The notes under the pieces: model-generated
What the model saw: only the letters and a program-made list of their open reading frames with translations
Databases searched by the model: none
What the model was told of the DNA's origin: nothing
Source of the DNA: Edaphochlamys debaryana
Lineage: Eukaryota; Chlorophyta; Chlorophyceae; Chlamydomonadales
Length of the DNA stretch: 64,000 bases
NCBI GenBank assembly: GCA_016858145.1
Contig: JAEHOE010000021.1
Coordinates: 186,001-250,000 of the forward strand
Direction: 5' to 3'
Position numbers and translations under genes: made by a program
Part shown: piece after piece, positions 12,631 through 24,700 of the stretch
How positions within the stretch are numbered: the stretch's first letter is position 1
Layout of the letters: every line of letters starts with the position of its first letter

Positions 12631-15600
12631 GGGGGGGCTTAGGGAGGCCAGGTAAGCGCCTTGGGGTTTCCATACGATTGTCCAGCGCAAAAGGGCAGAC
12701 CAGAAGCGTCCAGACCATAGTTACTATGTCCGAGATAGGCCACGGGCAGCGGCGGGGGTTAGGGGAGCGGGGCCACGCCGCTACGGGCGGCGCCCGGACA
12801 CATGCGTTGACCGAACGGAAGGTCCAGGGGCCGCGGTGATCCTTCGGGTGAAAGCGAGTGCTAAGCGGGGCTATTGCAAAGGGCGGGCGGGCGGGGGCCG
12901 CGGGAGGGGTTTGGCTGTGGGGGCGCAGGCCGCGCAGCTGCGGGAAAGTGGCCGGAGCTGCCCGTGCGAGGAGGCCTCAGGCCCTTAGCAGCAAGCTGCT
13001 AGGCCCGGAGCCATGCCTGCAGGCCCTATTGAGCTGTGCTGTATGAGGATTCGGGATACGGTGACGTATGCCTCTGGTACGTCTGGGGAGCGAACGCGGG
13101 TAGCGAAGCGCCCAGCCCCCCCAGGTCCGGGCCCGTTGACGTGGTCGTGGGCGCCCGCCGGAGCCCCGCAACGCAAGCGACGAGCTCGACCGCCTGCGTA
13201 ACGCCACCGATGACATGCCCGAACTCACCCTAGCTCCAAAGACCCTGTTCGCAGCTGAATTTGCCGCGCCGCGGCGCAAGAAATCGTAGAAACGACCATG
13301 AGCATTACACAAGCGTAGCTCCATCGCCGCGCCTCCCGGATGCTCATCATGCCACCTAGTAAGTTGCTACGCTGATTGCGGAGGTGGCGACTCCGCAAGC
13401 GCGGCCGCGCCTGGCAGTCTGGAACGCCGCAATAAAACTGAGCTTCTATCAATAGTAGAAGTGGTACGCTTTGGTAATCGATCGCTTTGGGGCCCGGCCT
13501 GGTGTGGCTGTTGGAGCCGAACTAGATGGCCATAGTTAAAAGGCAGCGTCGAGCCGAGTCCAGGCTACCAGCAGCTGTACGTGAGCAAAGTAACAACGCT
13601 ACTGTTAGTATTGCGACAAACCCAAGTTCGCAAACCCGTAGATGATGCCGCCCCCGCTTTACGCAGCTGCCCATGCCCTTCCCGACTGCATCGGGGCTGG
13701 CCCGCCGAGCCCGAACTGAGAACCCCGAGCCCCCCGTACCTCCAACCTCTTGCCTGCATGCCCATATCGTAGTCTGCTTGTCGGCGCTTCGCCCTTCCCT
13801 CTGGGCCTGCCTGCCGGGCCTGGCGTGGCGCCTCGCCGGGCCTGGACCCCGGTCGAGGCGTGTCGAGGCACGTCACCACGGGCACACGACGTCGGGGCCC
13901 ATACGAACGGGCTTGTGGTCCCCGCCAATGCCACGCCTGCCACGTTCGTACCCCCTGCCCACCCACCCCACGCCCCAGTCCACACTGCCCCAAGTTCGGA
14001 CTTGCCAGCACGAGGCCTCAGAGCAGTCAGAGCCTGTCCCGCTTTGGAGTCGTCGGAGCACAGCCGGACGTCAGGGAGGGCCCGACGTGCAAAACCTCGG
14101 TGCATCCTCGACTTAGGAATCCAGGATCCAAATTCAAGGCCCGTGGCATGCGCTGGGCCTGTGCAGTTGTCGGCGCACGCCGTGATGTGGGCGTGAGCTG
14201 GCCGCGAATCTTGTTTGCCTCCTGGTGATACAGTTGACGGCCGGCGCCCTCTCCTTTGGCCATCACCTGCACCAACGTTACAGCTGCCACGGCCAAGCCG
14301 CGGTGCCCAGTCCCGGACCCAGTCTCATCTCGCAGCCAGTAATCAGCTTGAGAGCCAGTTCTGTGCCTGTAAGCATAAAACCCCTGCGACCAGCGTTTCC
14401 TCTGCCCCCGCACTCCCGCCCACCCGCCTACTAAGCTCGCTGGTCCAAGCGGCGTCGCCGACCGCCCGCCAGATACCGGCACGGAATGCGGAGCCGTGTC
14501 CAGCGTGTGCCCTAGAGCCGGGACATGGCAGGAACGCGAGCGATGTACGAGAGGAGCCCGCGCGGCTCGCGTCCTGACAGTCCTGCAAACTGCTAGAGTT
14601 GCCGCCTCCACCAAACCAACTATGCGGGGGCCCCGATCACCCCTCCGCCAGCGCCAAAGCACCGAGTAACCTGCCACCATTAACCGGACCCGCATGCATC
14701 CACGCCCATGCTGCCCCACAGGGCTAAGTCGACTCCCCGCAGGAGAGCGAGGCGAGCCTGGAAGCCCCGCCCCGAATCGCTCTGCCCTCGAGACACCTGC
14801 ATACACCACTCCGCGCATCCCTCACCGTAACCCATGGCGTGTAACGGTCAACTGCAAAGACTCAGCGCATCGGGACACAGCCGCGCAATGAGCCCCTGGC
14901 CCCCATGCCCGAAAGAGCACGTCCTGCAATGGCCCTTTTCCATACGCTTTCGCTGCATCGGCCAGCCCAAACTGTTTACAGGCACGCCCTGAGCCCTGTC
15001 ACACACGCCCTCCCCTTCCCTCGCCTCCCCAGCAAAAACCACACACCTCAAATGGGTGCCCCGAGCGCAAGCGGAGCGCTTCTCAGGCTACGATACTACG
15101 ACTCACGATGGGCACGTACTCGACGCGACGCGCACACGAAAAGGGGCTCATAAAAGGGCATGAGGGCGCAGGATAAAAGAACCAAAACTGCTGTGACCAT
15201 GCGGCTGGCACGGCTACATGGGGTTTGTGTAGCCCGGTCGCAGCCGCAAAAGTTTGCACTTCACTCGAGAACCCGCCGCCGCTCACGACCGCTCGCGCTC
15301 CGTCGTCGAGCGCCCATGCCAGGGTCCCCACGACCGCTTCTCGGCGCACCCCCGAGCGTCTCACTTCCCCGCCTATCCTTGCAAGCCTTTCCTGACCCCA
15401 CTCGTCCTTACCATCAGCAGTCAGCGCAGCTCGCCTCGCAAGCCGCACAGACCGCCCCCGTCGTAACACTCCCGGCCTCCCTGGGTTCAGCAAGGCCGTA
15501 TCTCTCCCCTCGTTCGCTCTCCCACTGAATCTCTCTTCTCTTCTCTCGTAAAAGTGTTGCCCTCACCTCCAAACGGGCGCTGGCACAGCCGGAGGCCGGG

Positions 15601-16314
15601 AACGTGCCACCCGTGTTTTCGGGCGCCACGCCCTGACGCCCGCCAACCAGACCGCCAAATTTTCGCAGGATCCGGTCGGATCCGGTCCGGTCCGTCTGAT
15701 CGGTCCGGCGCCAGTCTACGTCCAGTCAGGCGACGCCGCCATGTCCGGCCCGACAGGATCCGGACTGTACCGAGCCCGGCCAAACCGGAACCGACCGGAC
15801 CGGGCCGAACAGGACAGGAGTCGGGCCTTGACTGCGTCGCCGCCTATAGCCGCGGGCGCACAAGCCAGTACCCAATCGGCCAACGCCACCGAATCAACCC
15901 TTGCCGGGGCGCACGCGGTGGCCGTGAGGCATGCGGCTGCCGGTGGGTCCGAGGCCCGTGCCGGCGTCCGCCTCTGCGCCGACGACCGGGGCCGTCACCG
16001 GCGTACCGATGTGGCCCCTCAGCTATGAACCCTAGGGCCATGCACGCGCCGACCCGACGCGCGACGGGTGCGATGGCTGCCATGCCGCCACGCCCCGAAC
16101 GCTTCGACCGGGTCAGCGGGCCAGCGCTAGCAGTGCTGTGCCTAGCAGCGCTCCCCAGAGGGAACCCCAAGCCTTGGTGGGGCCCACGGCATGAGGCCCG
16201 CTAGGGTAGCGTTGGGGCAAGCGGCCAGGCGCCCGCACATGCGTGCCGGCGCCGCCGCCGGGCCCGGACAGGTCCACGCCAGGCCCACGGCCAGGCCCAA
16301 GCCGGGCCCATTAC
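12631..16314. other. Intergenic spacer, no recognisable gene
   Basis: 5' flank of the protease and 3' flank of the response regulator. The longest frames here (for example 14027-14818, minus) show no recognisable domain and no consistent partner exons. 15664-15800 is a degenerate array of GGATCCGGTC and CCGGTC-like words. A TGTAA signal on the minus strand at 14976-14980 could terminate the response regulator transcript, but it would give a 1.3 kb 3' UTR and is weak evidence. Confidence 0.5.
15664..15800. repeat. Degenerate CCGGTC/GGATCCGG low-complexity array
   Basis: Closely spaced copies of CCGGTC, GGTCCG and GGATCCGG on both strands, without a fixed period. It reads as a simple-sequence patch in the spacer. 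No coding signal. Confidence 0.5.
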
Positions 16315-19300
16315 TCAGTTCTTGAGCAAGAAGCTGAAGAAGTCGTCGTCCGGGGCCGCCGCCGCCGCCAGCAGCCCGCCCGCCGCCCCGTCCGCTGGCA
16401 CGCCGAGCAGCCCAGAGTTGCCCACGCCCATGCCGCCCGGCCCCGAGCTGATCCCGCCCGGCACGCTGCCGCCGCCGTACATCTCGTTGAATACGGCAGC
16501 AATGTCCGTATTGTCGTCACCGTCAAGGAGCATGGCCCCGCCCACGCCCACCCCGGGGTCAAGGGTGGGCACGGCAAGGGCGTTGGCGTGGGGATCCGCG
16601 CCCAGCCCTGAGGGTGTGCTCGTGCCGAAGACCGCGGGGCCGCTTAGGAGCGCCCCCGCACCAAAGTCGGCGCTCAGGGGTATGCCGCCAGGGCCGGAGC
16701 CCAGGGCTCCAGTGCCCGCGGCCGGGCCTGACCCCAGGTGCGACGCGCCGTGGTGGCCTGGGCCCGCGCCGGCCCCGTGGGGCCCGTGGTGGGCCCCGGG
16801 GCCGTTGTGCGGTTGGTGCGCGTGGGAGTGCGAGTGCGGGCCCAGGTGGGCCCCCGGCAGTCCGTGCCCGCCTGAGCTCGCGTGTTGGAGCGACGCTGCC
16901 GCCGCCGCCGCCGCCTGCTGCTGCGCCTGCTGCTGCTGGTGCTGCGCAATCACCTGCTGCTGGTGGTGCTGCAGCGAGGCGGCGGCCGCCTGCAGGTGCT
17001 CCTGCTGCTGCTGCGCCGCAGCCGCGGTCTGCGCAAACAGGTTCTGCTGGGGCCCGCCCATGCCCATGCCGCCTGCACACAACAGCCAAACATACCAGGT
17101 CTCAGGCACCGGACGGGCGGGGCAGGCCAAAGCGCACGGCAGGCTCCATGCTAGGCGTCCCAGCCCATGGTATGGTGGTCCAAACCCGTGTCCTCCCTCC
17201 CTCCCTCCCTCCCTCCGAAAACCCTTCCAAGCCGATGCATCACGTGCCTGAGAACAGCGCCCGGGCCCAGCTGGGCCCCTGGCCCGCGTCGGCCAGGCCT
17301 CCCCCTCCGCTCCCCAGGCCCAGGCCCCTACCCGGCAGCGCCCCCAGCAGGTTGTTCATGTTCATGGCGGCCAGGGGGAGGTTGCCCATGCCTGCAGCCA
17401 TGCCTGGGGGTGGGGTGGGGAAGGAACGGGGGGCACGGCGTGTTCGGCTGAGCCTGAGCGCAGCAGAACATACCCGAATGCAGGACGTAGGGCGCAGGGC
17501 GCCGACAGGGAGCGACGGCCGCAGGCCCTCCACCCGTTGCCATACGGGGCGGGCATCCTCGCATCCTCCGTCCCGCGTGTTTGTTTCGCATCCTTGACCC
17601 CGCCAGGCCCCTGCCTGGACCCTTCCGACCCTACCCTGCATGAGGTTGGCGGCCGCAAACTGCGCCCCCAGGCCGTTGGCGGCCATGGGGTTGAGCGGCA
17701 GGCCCCCGAGCCCAGGCAGGCCCATGGGCCCAAGCGGGCCCAGCCCGGGCTGCCCTCCGGGCCCAGACATGCCCGCCAGCAGGCCTGCGCAGGGAGAAAC
17801 GCAGCAACGAGAGGACGACACGGGGGTGAGCCGGTGGATGCAAGGCCGCAGTGCTAGGCGCTGGGTGGCGTGCCCAGCGATGTCTTTGGCGCCGGCGCGA
17901 ACCCTCAGGTACGCTTGTGCGTCCACTAAATCCCAGGGCACAGTCTTTCCCTCCGCTCCCCATCCACGCCCCGGAGTCGTCCCCGAACCCGCAGCGCCCC
18001 TCGCCCTGGCCACGCCCCCACCCGCCCCAACGCCCTCCCTCTGACTTGGCCGGCCGCTACCTCCCCAGCCCATGCGTCTCCCTTTGCCCCCCAGTGCTCT
18101 TCCCAGCAAGCCCGGCCCGCTCACCTAGCGAGGGCTGCATGCCAGGCATCCCCGGAAGCCCGTTGAGGGGCCCGAGCGGGCCCATGGGCGGCATGCCGCC
18201 CACCCCGAGCCCTCCCATGGCGCTGAGCAGCGGGTTCAGCCCCGCCACCGCCGCCGCCATGGGATTGCCCAGCAGCTGCCCGGGGTGCCCCCCGGGCCCA
18301 CTGCCGCCCCCGCCCAGCCCGAACCCGGCCCCGCTGGCGGCGGCTGCGGCCGCCACGGCGTTCACCATCGCCTGCTGCTGCTGCTGCGCCTGTTGCTGCT
18401 GCTGCTGTTGGTGGTGCTGGGCCGCCGCCGCCGCCGCGGATTCCTGGGCCTCCTTCCGGGCGTCGTGGCGGTCAGGCTTGTCGTGCTTGGCGCCCGGCCC
18501 GGGCCCCGCCGCCTCCTTCTCGGGCTTCACGTCCACCTTCATTGCGTCCCCGTGTCCCCCGCCCGGCCCCGCACCGCCGCCGACCGGCGACGCAATTCCG
18601 GACGGCGACGTGGGCTGCGGCGGCAGCGACCCCGGCAACCCCACCGCGGCAACGCCGGGCGGCGGCGGCACGGGGCCCGGCTGGGGGCTGGGCTTGTGCG
18701 TCCGCTGGCCGCCCGGCTGCTGCACGCCCGACACGCGTTTGAGGTACAGGCGGTACTTCTGCAGGTGGCTGGCCACGTTCTCGCGCGTCAGTCCGTCCAC
18801 GTTCATGATCTCCAGGATCTTCTTGGGGACCGCCTCTGCACATGGTCACGTGGTTGAGGAGTGACGGGGTTTACCACCGCATTTCATGGAAAAAAGGAGG
18901 GGTTGCGAAGAGCGCCGGCTCGGCGCGATCCGCCGCCCCGCCCTCCCAGCCCCCGCCCTCCAGTCCCTACCCGCCACCGCCACCGCCACCCCCTCTCCCT
19001 GCCCCCTGCACCCCCCGGCTCACTGTCTATCCCGAGCTGGTTGACCGCCGCCACGAACTGTCCGTGCATCTCCACGCTCCAAACCACCCGCGCCTTCTTG
19101 TTGGAGCCATTCTCGCCGCCCAGGCCCATCTCGTCGGCCGCGGCGGCGGCGGCGGCGGCGGCGGCCGCGGAGGCACCGTTGGGGCCGCTGCCGGTGCCGC
19201 CCGCGCCCGTGCCGGGGCCGCTGGGCGGTGGCGTCCCCTGCGCTCGGCACTGCGGCCGGGCCACGGCTCGGTTAGCCCTCCAGGGTTTCGCCTGTGCACC

Positions 19301-20750
19301 CAGCATCGCCCGGCCCCCGGCCCCCCACACGCTACCCACTGCCTGCTGTCAGCTAATCCTGCTAACCCCGTCCCACACGCCCAGCCACAAACAGTTTTAT
19401 CAGAGCGGGCAGGAAAGTCGGCAACCGCACCTGGTCGCCCGTGAACCCGGCCGCGTCCGCCTTGCGCTTGTTGCGCCCCGGGTCGTCCTCCCGCTCCTGA
19501 CTCTGCTCGTCGCTGTCGAGGTCCATGGCGTGCTTGGGGGGGCGGGGTGGTGGTGAGTGGGAGGGGGCTGGATGGGAGGGTGCGGGTTTGGACGGCCGGG
19601 ATACAAGAAGGGGCCTGTGGGTTTTTTCGGGTCTGGCCGATAGGGAAGCGCGCGGGAGTTGCGAGCACCACGGTGGCCCTGGGGGGCTGGCGTCGCGAAG
19701 CTGCGTCCTTCACAGGCTGTATTTGCAGCGCGGCACGCACGACGAGGGCGGAGGGGGCCGTCATCACGGCCGGCGTTTGGGCCGGGCGATGGACTGGCCC
19801 AAAAAATGCTGGGGTGTGCGTACAAAGCACGCGGGGGTGTGCCGCGAAGGCGCTGACCGGGTGAGAGGCAGGGGTCGGGGGCAGGGGCCTCACCTGCCGT
19901 CGCCGCCGTACCACGTGCTGCCACAGGTTCCGCAGCTCCTCCAGGCGCACGGGTTTGATAAGGTAGTCGCAGGCGCCGTGCGTGACGCCGCGCAGCACGT
20001 TGCTAGTTTCCCCGTTTGACGACATCACTGGGAGAAAGGGGGGATTGAGGTGCGCGAGGGGGAGGGAAGGGGTGGGTCCACCGACGCAGTCTGCCCAACG
20101 GCAATTCCACCCGCTGCGAAATGCTCAAGCGTTGCAGGCCAACGTAGGCCTGCCGCCAGCCCTGCGCTCACTGATTACGGGTAGGTCCATCTCCAGGCCA
20201 ACGATCTCCAGCAGGCGGAAGCCGTCCAGGTCTGCAGCGAGGCCGACGGCATGGCACGAAGGACTCAGGACGACGAGAAAGAGGAGGAGGAACGCCGCTG
20301 GGGAGCGCGACGAGCTCTATAAAAGCTAGCGATGTTGCTGGAGCGAGAGCGCCCGAGCGACGCTGTAAACTGCTGCAAGCTATGCGCGACTGTTGGCCGC
20401 GATGCGGCTCCGCCTCGGCGCGGACACCTCCCCCCACCTGGCATGTAAACGTCCGAGAGAACCAAGTCGAACTCTGGCCCGTTCTTGTCGCGAAGCAGGC
20501 CCAGCGCCGTTGTGGCGCTGGTGCAGGTTGTGACTGCGGGGCGAGGGAGCACCCTCAGCACGTCCCCTGACGCCAGCGCTGAGCTGTGTAAGACAAGCGC
20601 ACCTTCATATGCGCATTTGCGCAGCATTTGCTCCACCACCTTCAGGCACAGCGGGTCATCGTCCACGACCAGCAGACGAAGTCCCGCTGGCCAGGCGGGA
20701 TCCTTAAAATCTGGGGCGTGAGCGGCCATTCCCCGGGCCGCCTCCAGCAT
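16315..20750 (-). CDS. RR1: Type-B response regulator (receiver plus GARP/Myb DNA-binding domain)
   Basis: Nuclear transcription factor of the plant type-B (ARR-like) family, output of His-Asp phosphorelay signalling; 818 residues. Exons: 20750-20603, 20533-20438, 20231-20172, 20027-19894, 19532-19431, 19249-19024, 18835-18125, 17784-17635, 17403-17332, 17072-16315, all phase-consistent. The receiver (about 24-146) has the acidic pocket Asp30-Asp31-Asp32 (LLVVDDD), phospho-acceptor Asp77 (LVLSDVYMP) and Lys126 (YLIKPV). The GARP domain (about 232-290) contains [14 protein letters not shown] and the family signature [19 protein letters not shown]. The C-terminal half is rich in Gln, Ala, Gly and Pro (poly-Q stretches), typical of an activation region, and ends in [15 protein letters not shown] (about 168-171) could be a nuclear localisation signal. 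It is head to head with ATG16. The symbol follows the single type-B regulator known from Chlamydomonas; orthology is inferred. Confidence 0.92.
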
Positions 20751-21766
20751 AGCCTCTCCAGGCCTAGGTGAGGGAAATCGACATCCTCCGCAGCACGCTA
20801 GGAGCGCGCCGCCCTCATAATTTGGCCCTTTGGCTAGCGACTGATGTTAGCTGCATCTGTACCTCTGACAGGCAGAGGGAGAAAAGGGTCTCCAGCAGAG
20901 GAAGGTTTGTCCGCGATTCTGCGTTTAGCCCAGAGTTTGAGTGTAAAGCTGCCAGCGGCAAGCACTGCGAGGTACGCTACGAAGGTTTTGGTTGTTCAGG
21001 GCGGGGAAGCACGCCGAGGAGTCGTGCCACCGCGCTGGTTCATGCGAGCGAGTCGCGGCCCTCAGGCGCCCCCCCGCACCTGTGAAGTGTTTTACACGAG
21101 TAGTTATTCACATAGCCTCTCATACGTACAGCTAGGGGAAGGCGGTGCCAGGACACCCTGCATCTTTTGCGCGCACCTGCCTAGGCAATAATTGGAGTTT
21201 GGACGCGCCGGTACTAGCTCTTGCGTGGCAGGAGCTCCGGGCGACAGGTGCGACTGGTTTTACCGCAAAGCGTCAATTATCTCCGGGAGCCGAGCTGCCA
21301 GCCGCGCCCAGCCCTCAGCTGAACGCCCGCTGCGGCAACTGTTGTGCCCAAACCCTTTTATCGGGTTGCGGAAGGAATTGGAGAGAGGCCTGAGCTCATG
21401 CCTCTCGCCCACGGCCGCACGCCCGGGCCCCGCCTTAACCCGGGCCTTTGACGCGTGGGCCCTCCCGTCCCCACCGCCCTCACTACTGCTCCCTGCGCTG
21501 CCTCCATCCAGCCGCGTCGCGGTTTCCCATCACACGTTTCCCTGTGGCGCGCCCGGCCTGCGCTCCGGCCGGGTACCGCGCCTCCACCCACCGTGCCAAC
21601 CCCGCCCCCTGAACCTCCAACCATACACCACGTACCACCTCACCTCGACCACGGTCCCCTCCCTCCCTACTGCCCCCAGCGCTCCGGACTCCATCACCAC
21701 ACCTTGCCCCCGCCGCGCTAGGCGCTAGGCGCCGCCCTCGGCGCGGGGGCGGGGCCCGCTCCCGCC
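20751..21766. promoter_or_regulatory. Shared divergent promoter region, response regulator / ATG16
   Basis: A stretch of 1,016 bases separates the two start codons, which point away from each other. It contains no coherent coding frame. No clear TATA box was identified at a convincing distance from either start. Co-regulation is an inference from the arrangement only. Confidence 0.5.
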
Positions 21767-24700
21767 ATGGCGGCAGTGTCCGCGCCTCCGCCGCCCTCGG
21801 CGGCGCCGCCGGGCCCCGCCGCCGCCCCCTCCGCCCCCGACTGGGTGGTGGCGGCGGTGGTGGGGCAGCTGCGAGGCCTGCATGCCGCCGCCACGGCGCC
21901 CTTCGTGCAGCCCTTTGCGGACTACTGCGCGGGGCTGCAGCGGGCGAGGGAGCTCGAGGTGGGGGGGCCGGGGGCGGGGGGGGGGGAACCGCAGAGTGTG
22001 GTAGGGTTGGGGGCGGGGGTGGTGGGGCTGCAGGGGGGGCTGCAGGAAAGGGGGGGGACGGGAGGGGGGGCGCATCTTGCATCAGATTGTGGTGGGGTTG
22101 GGGGCTGGTGGGGCATGGTGTGGGTGAGGATGGTTGAGAAGGGGCGGGGACGTGAGCAGAGAGTGGAGCGCAGGGACTACGGTGCGGGAGCTCAAGGTGG
22201 GGACGTGGAGCTGTCTAGGAAGGGGCGGGGGCGGGGGCCGGGGCGGCAGAGTATGGGGCAGGGCCGGTGGTTTGGGGCGGGCGCGGATGGTGGTGGCTGC
22301 TGTGAAGCGGCTGCAGCGGGCGCGGGAGCTGAAGCTGGGGACGGGCCGGGAAGGGGCGCCTGGACACTGCACGCCTCCCTACCCCGTCCCCTCCGCCCCT
22401 CTGCCCCCCTCCATCGCACCTGTCCACACGCCCCTCCCCGATCCCCCTTCCCCCCCTCCCCCCCCTGTCAGGTCCGGCTCACCCAGCTGGATAAGGAGGG
22501 TGCGGAGCTGAGGGATGAGAACGCGGCGCTGCACGCCCGACTGCAGGCGGCGGACGAGGCGGCGGCGGCCAACACGGCGGCACAGGTGGAGGGGGGGGGG
22601 GCAGGTTCCCGGGGGAGAGGCGGGCAGGTCTGGCGCGTCTACGGTGTTGTTGTCACTCGAGCGGAGGCGGAGGTTTGAGGTCTGAACTGCATCGCCCTGG
22701 CCCCGGCCCCCTCCTCTGCCCCCTTGTACAAAGTTGACCCCCTTTCTGCCCACTTTCGGCCCCCTTGCTGCCCACTTGCTGCCCATTGCAGCTGGAGGAG
22801 GCGCGCACCGCCCTGGCCCGCGCTGAGCGGGAGCTGGGGGGGCTGTACAAGGACAAGTCCTCCCTGCTCGAGGTGGGTGGGGGTGGCAGAGTGCCCGAAT
22901 ACCGGGGTTCTTTCGTGGGTGGTCAGGCGGGGCGGGAGGAGGGCGGAGGGAGGACGACCAGGAGAGACGCCAGTCCCTCCGCCCCACCTAGTTTCCCCAG
23001 ATCCCCATCTCCCCCCCCCTCTCAGGAGGTGATGGGTGCCAACACGGAGCTCGCCAAGGCCCGCAGTGCGGCCGAGAGCGCCACCGCAGACCTGGTCAAG
23101 GTGGGGGGGGGAGAGGCGGAGGGCAGGAAGGGGGGAGCGACTCCCGGTTTGAATCAACCCCCCCCCAAACCCCTCCCCTCTGTTATTCACTCCACCCCCT
23201 GCCCTGAGATGGGGGGCATCTCAAACGATTGCGAGACCGGAGACCGGAAAGAATGGCGGCAGCCGTCAGCCCGATGCCCACCGGGGTCGAGGCGCCGTGG
23301 GGGGTGGGGGCAGGAGAGTGGCCTAAGTCAGCATGGGTGCGTAAGCGCGGTCCGCAAGACGTGTTGGTGGCTCTGTTTCGACACCCTTTCCAAACCCTCC
23401 CAATCCTTTCCCTCCCTTCCCCTCCATTAGGCTCGGGCCGGGGTGGCAGCCCCGCGCGACCAGCTGGCGGAGCTGAGCCCGCTGCCACCACCACCCCTCC
23501 CCCTAACCCCCTCAACCCCCTCCCCACTGCCTCCCTTTTCCTCTCCAACCCACCCCCCTCCTCCCCTTCCTTGCAACAGGCTCGGGCCGAGGTGGCTGCG
23601 CTGCGCGACCAGCTGGCGGAGCTGGGCTCAGCGCTGGAGGGGGAGCGGGCGGCGCGGCGGGCGGCGGCGGCGGAGCTGGCGGCGGCGCTGGGCACGCGGG
23701 ACGCTGCGCTGACTGACAGCGAGCGGCTGCGGGGGGAGAACGTGGTGCTGACGCGGCGGCTGGTGGAGCTCAAGGTGGGGTTGGGGGGAGGGGCACGTGT
23801 GTGGGGGGGGGGGGGGGGAAAGGGGTGTAGAGCAAAGTAAGGGGGGGGGGGGGAAGGGAGGGAGGGGAGGGAGGGGCGAACGTGGTGCTGACCAGGACGC
23901 TGGTGGAGCTCAAGGTGTGGGGAGGGAGGGGACGGGGGGAAGGGGAGGGGGTGAAGGTGGGGGTGAAGGAGGGGGCTGGGGACATGGGGAGGGCAGGGGC
24001 TGCCCGACTTGCCGCCTGCCTTGCCGCTTCCTTGACTTCACACGCGTGTCGTTCCCTCCTCCCGTGCCCCCCCCCCCCGCTCTCAGGAGGGCGAGGCGGG
24101 GCGCATGAACGAGATGAACCGCATGCACGAGGAGCTGGTGGGGGGGGGAGGGAGGGGGGGAGGGAGGGGGGATTCTTGGAGCATGGAGAGCGAAGGAAAA
24201 GAGGGGGGGTTGGGGGGGCATATGGGGTGGAGGGTGTCCCACCTGCACGAGAAGCTAGGGGGGGACGCTGGAGGGGGGAGGGCGGTGGAGGTGAGGGGGG
24301 AGGGGAAGGAGCGGGGTCACCTTCTCGAGCTGGGCAACACAGGGCGGGGAGGACGAGGAGGCTAGCCCACCGCCCTCACCCCTCCCAGCGGGGAAGAGGA
24401 CAGGCGGGAGGCAAGGCGGGGGTTCCCGCCTGCTTCCCGCTGCCCGACACCCGCCCCCTTTCTTCCCCACCCCACCCCCACCCACCTCATCACACCCCCA
24501 GCTCGAGACCGCCGTCCGCATGCGCCAAGAGGCGGAGCTGGACCGCCAAGCCAACGACCTCATCCGCCAGAGGGCAGTGGCGGCGGCGCTCAGCCAGTCA
24601 GCCATGGCGCCGGCGGCGGTGGCGCCGCCGCCGCCGGCAGGTGGCGGAGCCGCCGCCGCGGAGCTCCCCGGCGGCGCTGCCTCCGTCATGGTCACCCCCG

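Noticed and set aside
14027..14818. 263-codon minus-strand open frame
   Set aside because: No recognisable domain, overlaps other chance frames on the opposite strand, and no supporting splice or poly(A) signals.
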